From Camellia lanceoleosa (Eukaryota > Streptophyta > Magnoliopsida > Ericales > Theaceae): 64,000 nt of DNA. The notes beneath the pieces were generated by a model. That model was given only the letters and a program-made list of their open reading frames with translations, did no database searches and had not been told where the DNA came from. This document shows positions 33,566 to 44,283 of the stretch, piece by piece (position 1 is the first letter of the stretch; every line of letters begins with the position of its first letter). The stretch spans positions 134,294,223 through 134,358,222 of the forward strand of contig CM045761.1 in assembly GCA_025200525.1 (NCBI GenBank), in the 5' to 3' direction. The position numbers were made by a program, and so were the translations under genes.

Positions 33566-33920
33566 TCATTCATTAAGAGAAGCCTTAGTCCTTTCAAAGG
33601 CACATTCCACAACACTGTGTTGTCCATTCTTCTTCTTGTGTTGGCTCAAAACATTCAAAGCCATTCGTACGTCTTCTTCTGATTTAGAAACACTCTCGGA
33701 AGCTTGTGCAAAATCACACATAAAGGATGCATGTTCTGTATGGGTGGATGACAATTCCTCTTCAAGTTGTTTGAGTAACTCTTTGGTTTGAATAACTCTT
33801 TGATTAAGACCCGCAATGTGCTCATCCGACTTGATAATTGAAGCAAGCAACTGTTCATGTTCGCTAGAAACTTTGTCGAAATGAAGCTTCTTCTCATAGT
33901 ATTGGGCCTCATAAGGTTAG
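33566..33920 (-). CDS. Antisense coiled-coil ORF (Tat element)
   Basis: On the minus strand a frame open from about 33911 (after a stop) to 33566 encodes a helical, heptad-rich polypeptide: YEKKLHFDKVSSEHEQLLAS, then VIQTKELLKQLEEELSSTHT, then SKSEEDVRMALNVLSQHKKK. The Met at 33850 gives 94 residues; the conserved-looking part extends upstream of it, so the N-terminus is probably missing or spliced. Antisense ORFs downstream of integrase are known in several Tat elements, some derived from captured plant genes. This one looks like the coiled-coil tail of such a protein. I cannot name the donor family. Confidence 0.45.
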
Positions 33921-33949
33921 TTGAGGCAAAATGTCATAATATAAAGAAA

Positions 33950-35100
33950 TTGACGAAAGCCCCTTGCCAAGGAATCAAGCGGTTGGGGTGACAGACACGT
34001 TCACTGCCAAGGACTCAAGCCATTGGAGTGACGGACGCATTCACTGCCAAGGATTCAAGCCATTGGAGTGAAGGACAGATTCACTGCCAAGGACTCAAGC
34101 TGTTGGGGTGACGGACACATTCACTGCCAAGGACTCAAGCCATTGGGGTGACGGACACAATCACTGCCAAGGAGTCAAGCTGTTGGGGTGACGGACATAA
34201 TCACTGCCAAGGATTCAAGCCGTTGGGGTGAAGGACACATTCACTGCCAAGGACTCAAGCCGTTGGGGTGAAGGACACATTCACTGCCAAGGACTCAAGC
34301 CGTTGGGGTGACGGACACAATCACTGTGAAGGATTCAAGCTGTTGGGGTGACGGACACAATCACTGCCAAGGATTCAAGCCGTTGAGGTGAAGGACACAA
34401 TCACTGCCAAGGATTCAAGCCGTTGGGGTGAAGGACACATTCATCGCCATGACCTGCCGCTGGTGACGGACACATTCACTGCCAAGGATTCAAGCCGTTG
34501 GGGTGACGGACACAATCATTGCCAAGGATTCAAGCCGTTGGGGTGACGAACACAATCACTACCAAGGATTCAAGCTGTTGGGGTGAAGAACACAATCACT
34601 GGCAAGGATTTAAGCCGTTGGGGTGACGGACACAATCACTGCCAAGGATTCAAGCCGTTGGGGTGACGGACACATTCACTGCCAAAGATTCAAGTCGTTG
34701 GGGGTGACAGACACAATCACTGCCATAGATTCAAGCCATTGGGGTGACGAACACAATCACTACCAATGATTCAAGCCATTGGGGTGAAGGACACAATCCC
34801 TGCCAAGGTTTCAAGCCATTGGAGTGAAAGACACAATCATTGCTAAGGATTCAAGCCGTTGGGGTGACGGACACAATCACTGCCAATGATTCAAGTCGTG
34901 GGGGTGATGGACACAATCACTGCCAAGGATTCAAGCCATTGGGGTGAAGGACACAATCACTGCCAAGGTTTCAAGCCATTGGGGTGAATGACACATTCAC
35001 TGCCAAGGATTCAACCCATTGGGGTGAAGGACACAATCACTGCCAAGGATTCAACCCATTGGGGTGAAAGGACACAATCACTGCCAATGATTCAAACCAC
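33950..35100 (+). repeat. 40-bp minisatellite, about 28 copies (Tat 3' region)
   Basis: The unit is close to TCACTGCCAAGGATTCAAGC followed by CGTTGGGGTGACGGACACAA. Units are arranged head to tail with substitutions at fixed variable positions (ACTCAAGC/ATTCAAGC, CGTT/CATT/TGTT, GACGG/GAAGG). One unit near 34441-34470 is replaced by a different short sequence. The 3' untranslated region of Tat-lineage elements is a known hot spot for such arrays and can seed genomic satellites. Confidence 0.95.
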
Positions 35101-36640
35101 TCATTGCCATTAGGCTAGAAGGGGCAATGATACCTGCAAACAAACTTTGACGCCTTGCGTGTTGCCTGCAAAAGAGATAAAAAGATATGAAATAATTGTT
35201 AACCAAAAAAAAAAAAAAAAGGAAATTAGTCATCATGATTCATACAATTAAAATTCACTTGTACGAATCACGAGGGGGCAAGGCTGATTTTTTTTTTAAA
35301 AAAAAGAAAAAAAAAATAGGCCAAGGACCAAAGCAAATAAATAATCTCATTTTGTTTGGTCTATTTAGATTCATGGTCTACAAAAAAAAAAAAGGTTTGC
35401 TAAACAGTTTGAAAAAAAAATTCGAAACCTTAAAAAAAATAAAATAAAATAAAAAGAGTTCTGTGACAAGGAATTTGTTTGGTCTATTTGGATTTATGGT
35501 CTACAAAAAAAAAAAAAAAAAGTTTGCTAAACAGTTTGAAAAAAAATTCGAAACCTTTAAAAAAAAAAAAGTTCTGTGACAGGGACTTTGTTTGGTCTAT
35601 TTAGATTCATGGCCTACAAAAAAAAAAAAAAGGTTTGCTAAACAGTTTGAAAAAAAAAAAAAAAGGGCCTATTTAGATTCATGGTCTACAAAAAAAGAAA
35701 AAAAAGAAAAAGCTAGTGTGGGAACTAAAAAAATAAACCTGTGTTGGTTTGTTCTTCAAAAAAAAAATAAATAAATAAATAAAACCAAGTTACTAAACTT
35801 GTTCAGATTTTCTGGTCTTTACACAAGCAATTCTTCTTAAGCAAAAAATAAATAAATCTAAGCATCTCATACTTGTTGCAGTTGATTTATATCTGGTGAA
35901 GTTTTGATTAAATGAAAAAGTTCTAAAGCTAACCAAGTGCTCACACGATTAATTTTTGTAAAAACCAGATGTGAAAAGAAAATCCATCAAATAGAATAAT
36001 GAATCTTACTTGAATTTGATGGCAGGAACAAAGTGGTAGAATTATCTATCATAAAAAAAAAGGGCAAGACAAGTAGCCTACTGAAGGACATCTGCCTTCC
36101 CCATTTATGATGCTCAGAAAAAAAAAAAAAAAAAAAAAAAGTCTGTGTTCATATTTGGGTTCAAAAAAAAAATGCTAATAAACAAATACATGTTGTTAAA
36201 AAAGAGAAGCAATAAATAGAGAAGTATACCTGATTAAAAGGAATTTGAAGGAATTCTTTTGTGCCTTCTTTAAAGTGTAAGAAGAATAGCTTCTGTTGGA
36301 AGAGGAGAAAGACAATGGCCAGACAACTTTTGAAGGATGAAGACCTAATATACACTACAAAATTTGCAGAATAAAAAAAAGGGCTGCTGAAAATTGCTGG
36401 GAAAAAAAAAAATTTCTGCCGGAAGAACAAAGTTGTAAGAGGAAAAATATCTATTGTCCACATGCATGGATAGGTATTATATAAGCAAAAATTTTTGCTT
36501 AAGAAGGGAGGTAGTAGTCTCCTAAAATACTTCAAAGAAGCAAGAGTTTAGGTAGGATTCGAAATACTAAGCAAGAGTTTGTGTAGGATTAAAAATCTTA
36601 CCAATGCTAATCCATTCTATTCCATTTTAGACAAACTCCT
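35101..36640 (+). repeat. A-rich 3' region with about 120-bp repeats (Tat element)
   Basis: TTTGGTCTATTTAGATTCATGGTCTACAAAAA-type units recur at about 35350, 35467, 35590 and 35660, together with GGTTTGCTAAACAGTTTG. They are separated by poly-A runs of 9-20 nt. Between 35800 and 36640 no coding motif is visible; the minus-strand ORF at 36161-36535 is Phe-rich and low-complexity. Confidence 0.6.
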
Positions 36641-36659
36641 AAAATATATATATATATAT

Positions 36660-37300
36660 GCTGTAAAAATCCTAAGTGGCAAGTTGGAGGCCCATAAAAG
36701 AAAAGGCCCAATTAAAAATGGTGGCCTAGAAAAGGAAAGGTTCATAATGGCCTAGAAAAATCCATGATGGCGTAGAAAAAAAATCTGCTATAAAAAATGA
36801 TGGCAAGTTGGAGGCCTATAAAAAAAAATGCCCAATTAAAAAATAGTGGCCTAGAAAAGGAAAGGTCCATGATGGTCTAGAAAAATCCATGATGGCTTAC
36901 AAAAAAATCTATTGTAAAAAAAAAAAATGGTGGCAAGTTGAAGGTCCACAAAAGAAAAGGCCCAATTAAAAAAAAATAGTGGCCTAGAAATGGAAAGATC
37001 CATGATAGTCTAGAAAAATCCATGATAGCCTAGAAAAAAAAATTTACTGTAAAAAAATGGTGGCAAGTTGGAGGCCCACAAAAGGAAATGCCCAATTAAA
37101 TCTTGGACTTTACTCATGACCCTTAAAAAAAATAAATAAATAAATAAAATCAAGTCCACAAAAAGGACCCATGCAACAAAAGTAAATGGCCCATGGACTA
37201 TAAAGGGCAATTAACCCTTTATTTTTTTTAAAAAAAGAAGATCAAGTCCACAAAAAGGACCCATGCAACAAAAGTAAAAGGGCTCATGAAAAAAGCCGTC
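36660..37300 (+). repeat. Tandem repeats of about 125 bp, then a 120-bp duplication (Tat 3' end)
   Basis: GGTGGCAAGTTGGAGGCCCA, GGCCCAATTAAAAA, TAGTGGCCTAGAAAAGG and AAATCCATGATGG recur in order at about 36670, 36797, 36930 and 37060. A segment AAGTCCACAAAAAGGACCCA is then repeated at about 37152 and 37244. These arrays reach to within about 150 bp of the 3' LTR. Confidence 0.7.
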
Positions 37301-37435
37301 AAAAAAAAAAAAAAAAAGAAAAGGAGGCCAGGGACCAAAGCAAAGAAATAATCACATCCAAGACCTAAAGATCATCCAAATAAAAGTGTCAAATTGTCAT
37401 GACTCGCACAATTAAAAAAGTTCACTTGTGCAAGT

Positions 37436-37446
37436 CACAAGGGGCA
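37436..37446 (+). other. Polypurine tract candidate of the Tat element
   Basis: CACAAGGGGCA lies two bases before the 3' LTR start TGTTGGCACA. It is short but the only purine-rich tract in the right place. Confidence 0.5.
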
Positions 37447-37448
37447 TT

Positions 37449-38279
37449 TGTTGGCACATAAATTTCAACTAAATGTATGACACGTATAGAGCCTATGATA
37501 GGAAGGTTGTAGATAATCACTTCCTAAAAAAAAAAAAAAAAGATCAATATGATCTGTTGAAGTACATAAATAAAACGACATTGTATCTCAACGACGTTAT
37601 TCAAGATACTCAAATGACACGCGGAGCTTACGAAAGATGACACTTGTAGAGCCTACAGCAAGGACACCACACAGGATGAAACTCCAAAGGTCAATTCGGT
37701 TAATAAGATATACGATTAATTAATCAGATAGTGCTATTATTCAAAATTCAAATGGCGCTATCATTCAATTTGAAATTCAAATTGAAGATGAAGCATTCCT
37801 ATCACCTGATGGCCCTCCATAAATATGAGGACCATCACACAAGACAGGGGATTGAAGAAATCAGAAGTGAAAAGATCAGAGAGAGAGAGAGAGAGAAAGA
37901 AATTGAGAGCTAAAGAAATCGTTACAAAAAAGAAGAGGAGAAGCCTAGAGAACTCAAGAGCCTACGCTAATGGCGATGAATAGGTAAAGGGTTCCAAACC
38001 CAAGAATTGTATTTTGTATTCAAGGGTTCAAAACCCATAACAATTTCAATAAAATATTTATTTTTCTTAAATTGTCTTTTGTTGTTTATTTTGTTCTTCA
38101 TTAATCGGAGGTTTCATTTGTATAAAATGTGTAATTAACGATCTGAAATACAGATCGGAAATAAAAACCTGCTATTCAAATAATCAACACTGTTTAGTCC
38201 AAAAACTAAACAGTGGACATTTGTAACATAAATTTTGAAATGTGTTGAAACACTTCATGTTTTAAAATTTGTGTCTACA
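37449..38279 (+). repeat. 3' LTR of the Tat element
   Basis: 831 bp, collinear with 22791-23633, with few substitutions (for example GACACGTATAG against GGCACATATAG) and a shorter poly-A run. Ends GTGTCTACA followed by the TSD CTCTC. Confidence 0.93.
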
Positions 38280-38284
38280 CTCTC

Positions 38285-40279
38285 ATCTACCATTTTTGAG
38301 GGTTTCAAGCTTTCTAACTTCGTTTTCATCTATTTCCACTCACTTTTTACTCTTAGTTCCTTATACCAAAACGTAGAGCACAAAAAGAACTTTCTAGCAA
38401 TCTAAGTGGATTGTGTTTTTATCAAAGTTGGATTTTTGGATTTTCTCCTTTTCTTGCTAGAGGTAGGGACTTCTTTACTCCTTCCCAATACTTCCTTATA
38501 GATAGATATACGATATATTTTTATTGCATAAAAAGTACGATTTGGTTATGTGATTTCAAATTCATGTAAAGGGATTTTGGGTTTGAGTTATAAAAAGTGA
38601 AAATATATCTTGTTTATGCTATAATTAAAGGGAAAATCCTAATTTTTATTATTAAAGGTTTGATGAATGAAAAAGAGAAAAGTTGAGTAATAGTTATTTT
38701 ATGCATTATGTGGATTGTATTAATGTAGTAATTGTTAAAAAGGGAGTTAACTGAGATATTGAGATTGTTTTGAGAAATATGCATTGAATTGGGTTGTGAT
38801 TTCGGTGATCTATGGGTTCGGGATTATTAAAGAAAGAAAATGAATTTTTGGAACATGGTTGGAATATTATGAATTGGAAAAATAAGGAATTTGATTTTTG
38901 AAAAGAAGATGAAATTATAACTCTTTTGCTAATTGAGAAACGAGGAGTTGGTCATTTGAATATTTGATATATGTTATTGTTGTTGTTAGGCTTATATCCC
39001 ATGAGTTTTGGACGGTTGTAGTTGTGCGTATCAAATACATGTGCTTAGAGGTTTTCTTCGACATTGGTGGAGGATGACATTGATGTGTTGAATGAATTAT
39101 GTGTATGTATTACACTTGTATTATTATATTTTTAGCATGTAGTGTTGGTTGATAACGTATACTCTGCTGAGAATGAGAGGTACCATTATCTTTGAACTAG
39201 CGCCTAGAGAATTGGCTGCATTTAGAATGATGAGTACCACTACCTTTCAACTAGCGCTTGGAGAACTTAGCAAAGATGTCATTCCCTTCCAGCTTGTTTT
39301 TGGTAAATTGGTCGAGGAACCATTTCCTTCCAGCTTGTGTCTGGTAAATTGGCATTTCATTGTGGAAAAAGGCATATCCTTGGCTTACTGTGCTTAAGAC
39401 ATGTAGAGCATAGGTTGGGGTTTCAGTGTTGAACCACTTTTTTGTGTATACTATATGTGGTAGCAATTTGTTTGATAAGGTTGGGTTGTCCCATATGATT
39501 GTATAGTACTCTTGGCATATATGTTACTTTTCTTTTCATGTTAAAGGTATTGTATATACATTTGTGTGTCGAACGGGTTGTAGAAATGTTTCATTACCCT
39601 TGGCTTAAGGCTTGGAAATGTCATTTATGTATTAGAAATAGGTGTATGTGATGGGTTGAGAGTGTAAGCAATGAAAGGTGATTTAGTTTTGTGAATACAT
39701 TATCGAAAATGCGTTATTAATATATGTTCTTTATGAAATGGATAATGTAAGAAAGAAGAGAGAACGTTATGTATTCTTGAGCAAATTAGACGAATTTTTG
39801 GAAAAAAGTTTATATATATAAGTATATTTTTTATTATAAACCATCACATTATTTATATTGTATGATATGAAACATGCATGATCATAACTATATATATGTT
39901 ATTATTGTTTAGGATCATGTTGGGATCTCTACTAGGCTTTATGCTCATCCCCCGTTGTTAATCCTTTTTGAGGTACAAGTTGATAAGTGATACAAGATCG
40001 GTGATCTTCTTTACGTGTTGGCCACAGGTCCTTTATTTGTTAGCGGAACACCGTTGTTGTAAAGAGGGTTGAATCTTTTCTCTTTTATGTAACAGTGTAA
40101 GCCTACGAGTAATTTATTTAATTGTAATTCATGTTGCATTTCAATTTGTTTATGCGATTGAGGAATTTTTTATGTATTTATAGATGTTAGTGAATTTCAT
40201 TTCCATATTATATTAATGAAAATGGACTTTAACGATGGATATGGTAATGTTAACCGAGTAATGAAAGTGGAGTGTGACA
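38285..40279 (+). repeat. Right portion of the split solo LTR
   Basis: Continues the leader sequence interrupted at 22790 and ends GTGTGACA. Its first part is pyrimidine-rich and its remainder AT-rich. Around 39149-39370 an imperfect direct repeat (CTAGCGC.T.GAGAA, then TTCCTTCCAGCTTGT.T) is visible. No protein-coding gene is seen. Confidence 0.65.
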
Positions 40280-40492
40280 AATAATAAAATTTGAACAAAT
40301 AAGGGAAAAAATTTGAACATATAGTTAAAAATTTTGAACAAATAGATTAAAATTTGAACATATAGTTAAAAAATTTGACCAGATAGACAAAAAAATTTGA
40401 ACAGATAAAAAATAATTTGAGCAGATAGATATAAGATAGTCAAAAAAAAGTCAATATATAAATTAAGTGGTAAAATTTGAAACACAATGTCC
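40280..40492. repeat. aacagata-type minisatellite (right part)
   Basis: Units such as AAAATTTGAACATATAGTTA and TTTGAACAGATAAAAAATAA recur 6-8 times. This continues the array cut at 22534 and parallels 1405-1530. Confidence 0.6.
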
Positions 40493-41403
40493 TTTAAAAC
40501 CAAGGTTGTTAAAATCGAGATCCTACGTTGGATCGTTGGAGGTGTTTATAGGATCGGATCGTAGAATCGGATTGAGAATCATAAGATCCTACCGAGAAAG
40601 AAAAATTACATAATAATTTAATTTAAATAAATATTTCTTATAAAACGTACACAAAATGAGCCTATATTCTATTAAAAAGAAGTGAAGATATTGTGAAAAA
40701 TATAATACTCCATGTAAAATGTACATATAATATTATGCAATAGAAAACTCGATGGTAAAAGTTTTGTATTTCATCAAAAAAGAAGGTGAAGAAGAAGAAT
40801 TCTATAACAAAATACTTTACAATCTACAATAATGCATAAAAAGTGAAGAAAAAATATTTAATAAAGTTGGATTTGAAACTAGATTAAGAACTCAAAAGAT
40901 TAGCTTAGTCGAATGATAAGATTTGTCATTAACATCCCTGGTGGAGCGGATTCGAGCCACAAAAATAATTTCTCCAAAAATTGGAATAAAGTTGCAATCA
41001 TCTTACCCTCCTTAGACTCCGCTAAAACTAAGTTTGTTTTTCCGACTATTTAATTTTCTTCAATTACCGCAATATTTGAATATTTGTTTTCTAGTTTGTT
41101 TTTCTTAGTCTATTTGATTCAATTCTACTTAATTTTTATTATTTATTTTGACTACATAAATTGGTATTTAGACAACAAATATAAAATTTACAATAAAATA
41201 TGTCATACAATACAAAACAAGGCATGTAAATTGGATCGAATTCGGATCGGGATTCCACGATCCTATAAGATCCCACTACTAGGATCGAAAGATCCTACCT
41301 ATAAGGAGTTTTTTAGACGATCTAGATCGATTGTACTCAAATGGATCGTAAGATCGTAGGATCGTAAGATCCGAATCGGAATTCTGATAACCATGTTTAA
41401 AAC
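40493..41403. mobile_element. Non-autonomous hAT element, 895 bp, with 8-bp TSD
   Basis: A perfect 8-bp direct repeat TTTAAAAC (40493-40500 and 41396-41403) bounds 40501-41395. The ends are imperfect inverted repeats: left CAAGGTTGTTAAAATCG, right (inverted) CATGGTTATCAGAATTCCG. Subterminal regions are dense in GGATC/GATCC and GATCGTA motifs in both orientations, as is typical of hAT subterminal repeats. The uninterrupted copy at about 1558-1572 acts as empty site. No transposase is encoded; the 91-codon ORF inside is non-coding. Confidence 0.85.
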
Positions 41404-43000
41404 AAACAAAATGACTTATTACTAGGCTATTTTGCAAAGCGTAACCCTTTTTCCAATAAAAAAATCCACTAGACCTAATGCCTTGTTCCCTCTTTAGGTT
41501 GGATTTTTCAACAATTTTCTCTATTTTATTCTATTTTTATTTGTAGCAAAGTGTTATTATTTAAATTATCTAATTATTCTTTTTTAGTATATCTAATACT
41601 TTGGGAATAGACTATTTTAATAAGTTTTTGACTTTTCACGAAAAAATATACAAAAAAGTAAAAAAGTGATGTGAACAAAAAAAAAGATTAAAAAAGTAAT
41701 AATAAATAAGTATGCTATTTAGTATGTACCCAAGCAACCTCTTATTAGCAAGATTGAGAAAGCAAACATACTATTTTAAACACAATAAAATAAAATACTT
41801 TTTAAAGACAAAATAAAATTTTAAATTTTTTTTGTTAAAAAATTCTTAATTAAGTATGGTCTTTTACTAATTTGTAAATACTTATGAGCTTATATTTATT
41901 TGGGTAAATTACACTTTGTCCCTTTAAAGTTTCACTCATTTTCCATTTTGGTCCTTTAACTTTGATATTTTCCACTTTGACTGTTTATGTTTGCAATTCT
42001 TCCCACTTTACTCCCAGACCAACGTCCGTCCAAAAGACAAATGGAATTTCCCATCTCACCAACATGTGGTAAGCTTAAAGAATCTCCTATGGTTTGTCAT
42101 TGGGGCTGCCAAAGCTATAATATAGCAACTTTGGATAAAAAAGGATTCTCTAATAATTCCATATAGCTGCTACCAAATTTGGCAAGTGTCAAATCTGCCA
42201 GCTTACCCAAAACCAAATGTTTTCCTTCATTCCTTCTCTCCCTCCCTTTCTCATCATTTCCTAGAAAAAACTCTTTGTATAACAAATCAATTTTTTTAAA
42301 AAACAAAAATCACAAAAAAAAAAATTCTCCAAAATTCACCAAACAGAATTAACAATTGCCATTTTAAAAAAAAAAAATCACCAATTTCTATTTCAACAGA
42401 ATCAAACTAAAACAATAACAACAATCAAGCAATTTTAAACAAATTTGAAGTAATATCAAACAAATTTCAAGCAATCTCAACAAATTTCAATAAATTTTAA
42501 GCGAATTTTAAACAAACAATTACTTGAATTTGAAGGTGGTTGATGGATTTTATATGATTTTAGCACTCTAAAGTTTCGGCTTCATCTTCTTCGTTTTTAT
42601 CTTCTTTAGAAAGCTGATTTGGATGAGTTATGGTTAATGGGTTTCAAGGGTTTCATCTTCTTCTTCAAGAGATTTCAAGAGTTAGGGTTTCAATTTCAAG
42701 GGCTAGGGTTTCGATTTCAAAGGTTAGGGTTAGAGGGAAATACAACAACGGGTTGGAAAAGATGAAACTAAAACCCTTTATTCCATTAAAGAGGGTTTTT
42801 TGATACTCATCAAAGGTTAGGGTTTTCATCTTTTTCTTCGAAGTAGAAGATACCATTGGAGATGCTCATCGAATAAGGCTTTGTGATCTGCGATCCTCAT
42901 CGAATGACCATCACCGGAGACAAAGAGAAAGAGAAAAAGTAAGGGCGTGGTTCTGGTGATGAAAATCTACTAGTAATAAGGAAAGGAAACGAAGAAGAAG

Positions 43001-43046
<46 letters not shown>

Positions 43047-43105
43047 CGTTGCTTTGAAGAGAAAAGAGAGAATGAGAGGAGTGTGTGAGAGTGAGAAAAA
43101 CTTCT
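41404..43105. other. Non-coding stretch with (GA)n
   Basis: The first 130 bp complete the repeat flank shared with 1570-1700. From 41905 a GGGTAAATTACACTTTG segment begins, a sequence frequent at the ends of dispersed plant repeats. A (GA)n microsatellite lies at about 43002-43046 and a GGTTAGGGTTTCAA-type short repeat at about 42677-42735. No gene is recognised. Confidence 0.4.
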
Positions 43106-43833
43106 GGCCCCGTTTGTTTTTGGAAATGGAGGAGGGATTGGGACTGAGATAAAGGTGGGACCACTGATTTGTGTTTGTTCTGGGAGTTGAAGAGGGAATT
43201 GAGATAGACGTTTGGATGAAGATGGGCTATACAGCGAGGATTGAGATAGAGGTGGCAGAGTTGGTATTAGAAGTTAGTCTTTTGACTTGGGAGTTGTTTG
43301 GGGTGTCTTAAATAAGTGTATTTTTTATCTTTTTAGTTTAAAAAATTGAGGAAAAAAATATGAATGTTTGGGTTAACTTTTTAACTTTTTATAGAAAAAT
43401 GTGTATTAAAAAATTGTATAAATTAGTGTGTAGGGGAAAATTAGGATTGGGAGTTGTGCAGCCATAATTTTTGACTTTTGGTGAATAGTGATAACTTTTT
43501 AACTTTTTGAGTAACTTTTTGGCTTTTTGACTTTTTTTCGACTTGCCAAACTTAGCCTTAGTGTTTTTTATTTTTTTTTTATTTTTTTATTTTTATTTTT
43601 ACATGTTGGACATTTTTTTTGAACATTAATGTTTGATGTTTTTGTATTTTTTGTTAAGTAAAAATCATAGTTCTATTTGTTTTAATATTTTATATTTCTT
43701 TTATACGGTAATAATTTAACAATGCTCACACTAACAACTATCATCAAAACAATCATAATTTTACTTAATTCCCTCACTAACAATCTCTTCATTATCAATT
43801 CTCTCCATTATACCTTTGAAAACAAACGAGCCC
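43106..43833. mobile_element. TIR element, 728 bp, non-coding
   Basis: The left end GGCCCCGTTTGTTTTTGG and the inverted right end GGGCTCGTTTGTTTTCAAAG form terminal inverted repeats. The flanks are TCT (43103-43105) and TCT (43834-43836), a possible 3-bp TSD. A 3-bp TSD and GGGNNNGTTTG ends suggest a PIF/Harbinger-type or related MITE, though TCT is not the usual TWA target. Confidence 0.45.
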
Positions 43834-43836
43834 TCT

Positions 43837-44279
43837 CGATTGAGAAAGAGTAGAAATGAGAGTGAGAGAAGAAATTGGTGAGAATAAAAAAGATGAAGAG
43901 AGAAGAAATGGTTTTGATCCCAAAAAAAAAAAATAATAATAATAAACTGTATTGGTTAATTTTTTTTAGAAAAAGTTTTAAACATGTAAAAAAATAATAA
44001 TAATAAAAACTCTAAAAAAAACTATATCCAAACACCACCTAAAAAAATGAAGGAAAGCTGGTTAGAATTGTGCCAAAATAGCTTTGCACTATTGGAGCAC
44101 TATTGCTATAATTTGACAATTTAATACTATAACATGCCAAATTATAACTTTGACAATGCTATAATAGCATTTACTATTAAAGATGCTCTTACTTGTAAAA
44201 TAAGGTTCAAAAAATGACAAATTACCAATAGGTCCTACATTTGGGACCTATTACCTATTAAGTCTAACTGATAAATTTA
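43837..44279. other. AT-rich non-coding spacer
   Basis: Contains AAT/AATA microsatellite-like runs (about 43928-43945 and 43990-44005). Nothing else is recognised. Confidence 0.4.
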
Positions 44280-44283
44280 TCAG

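Larger units (their letters stand above)
22786..38284 (+). mobile_element. Tat-lineage Ty3/gypsy element, 15.5 kb, nested in the solo LTR
   Basis: LTRs 22791-23633 and 37449-38279 are near-identical and bounded by a perfect 5-bp TSD, CTCTC (22786-22790 and 38280-38284). Both start TGTTGGCACA and end GTGTCTACA. The plus-strand interior encodes gag-like modules, protease, RT, RNase H, a second archaeal-type RNase H and an integrase without chromodomain. Dual RNase H and large size are diagnostic of the Tat clade (Ogre, Retand and relatives). A 4.5-kb 3' region carries an antisense ORF and several tandem arrays. The coding region is broken by frameshifts and stops. Confidence 0.92.
22535..40279 (+). 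mobile_element. Solo gypsy LTR (about 2.25 kb without insert), split by the Tat element
   Basis: The left piece 22535-22790 begins TATAACAACC and the right piece 38285-40279 ends GGAGTGTGACA. The flanks GATAA (22530-22534) and AATAA (40280-40284) are a 5-bp target duplication with one mismatch. Without the nested element the length is about 2.25 kb, close to the 2.2-kb chromovirus LTRs. The start (TATA-C/G-ACC) also matches that family, and the left piece contains CTCGAGC/GAGCGA motifs followed by CTTTAAAAAGG, a TATA-like box. No internal region or second LTR is present, so it is a solo LTR of a related family on the plus strand. Confidence 0.7.

Noticed and set aside
33950..35100. A CRISPR array, suggested by regularly spaced 40-bp repeats
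   Set aside because: The units are contiguous with no unique spacers, the host is a plant, and the array lies inside a retrotransposon 3' region.
41084..41359. 91-codon ORF inside the 895-bp hAT element
   Set aside because: AT-rich N-terminal half and GATC-repeat C-terminal half; it lies in the subterminal repeat region of a non-autonomous element.
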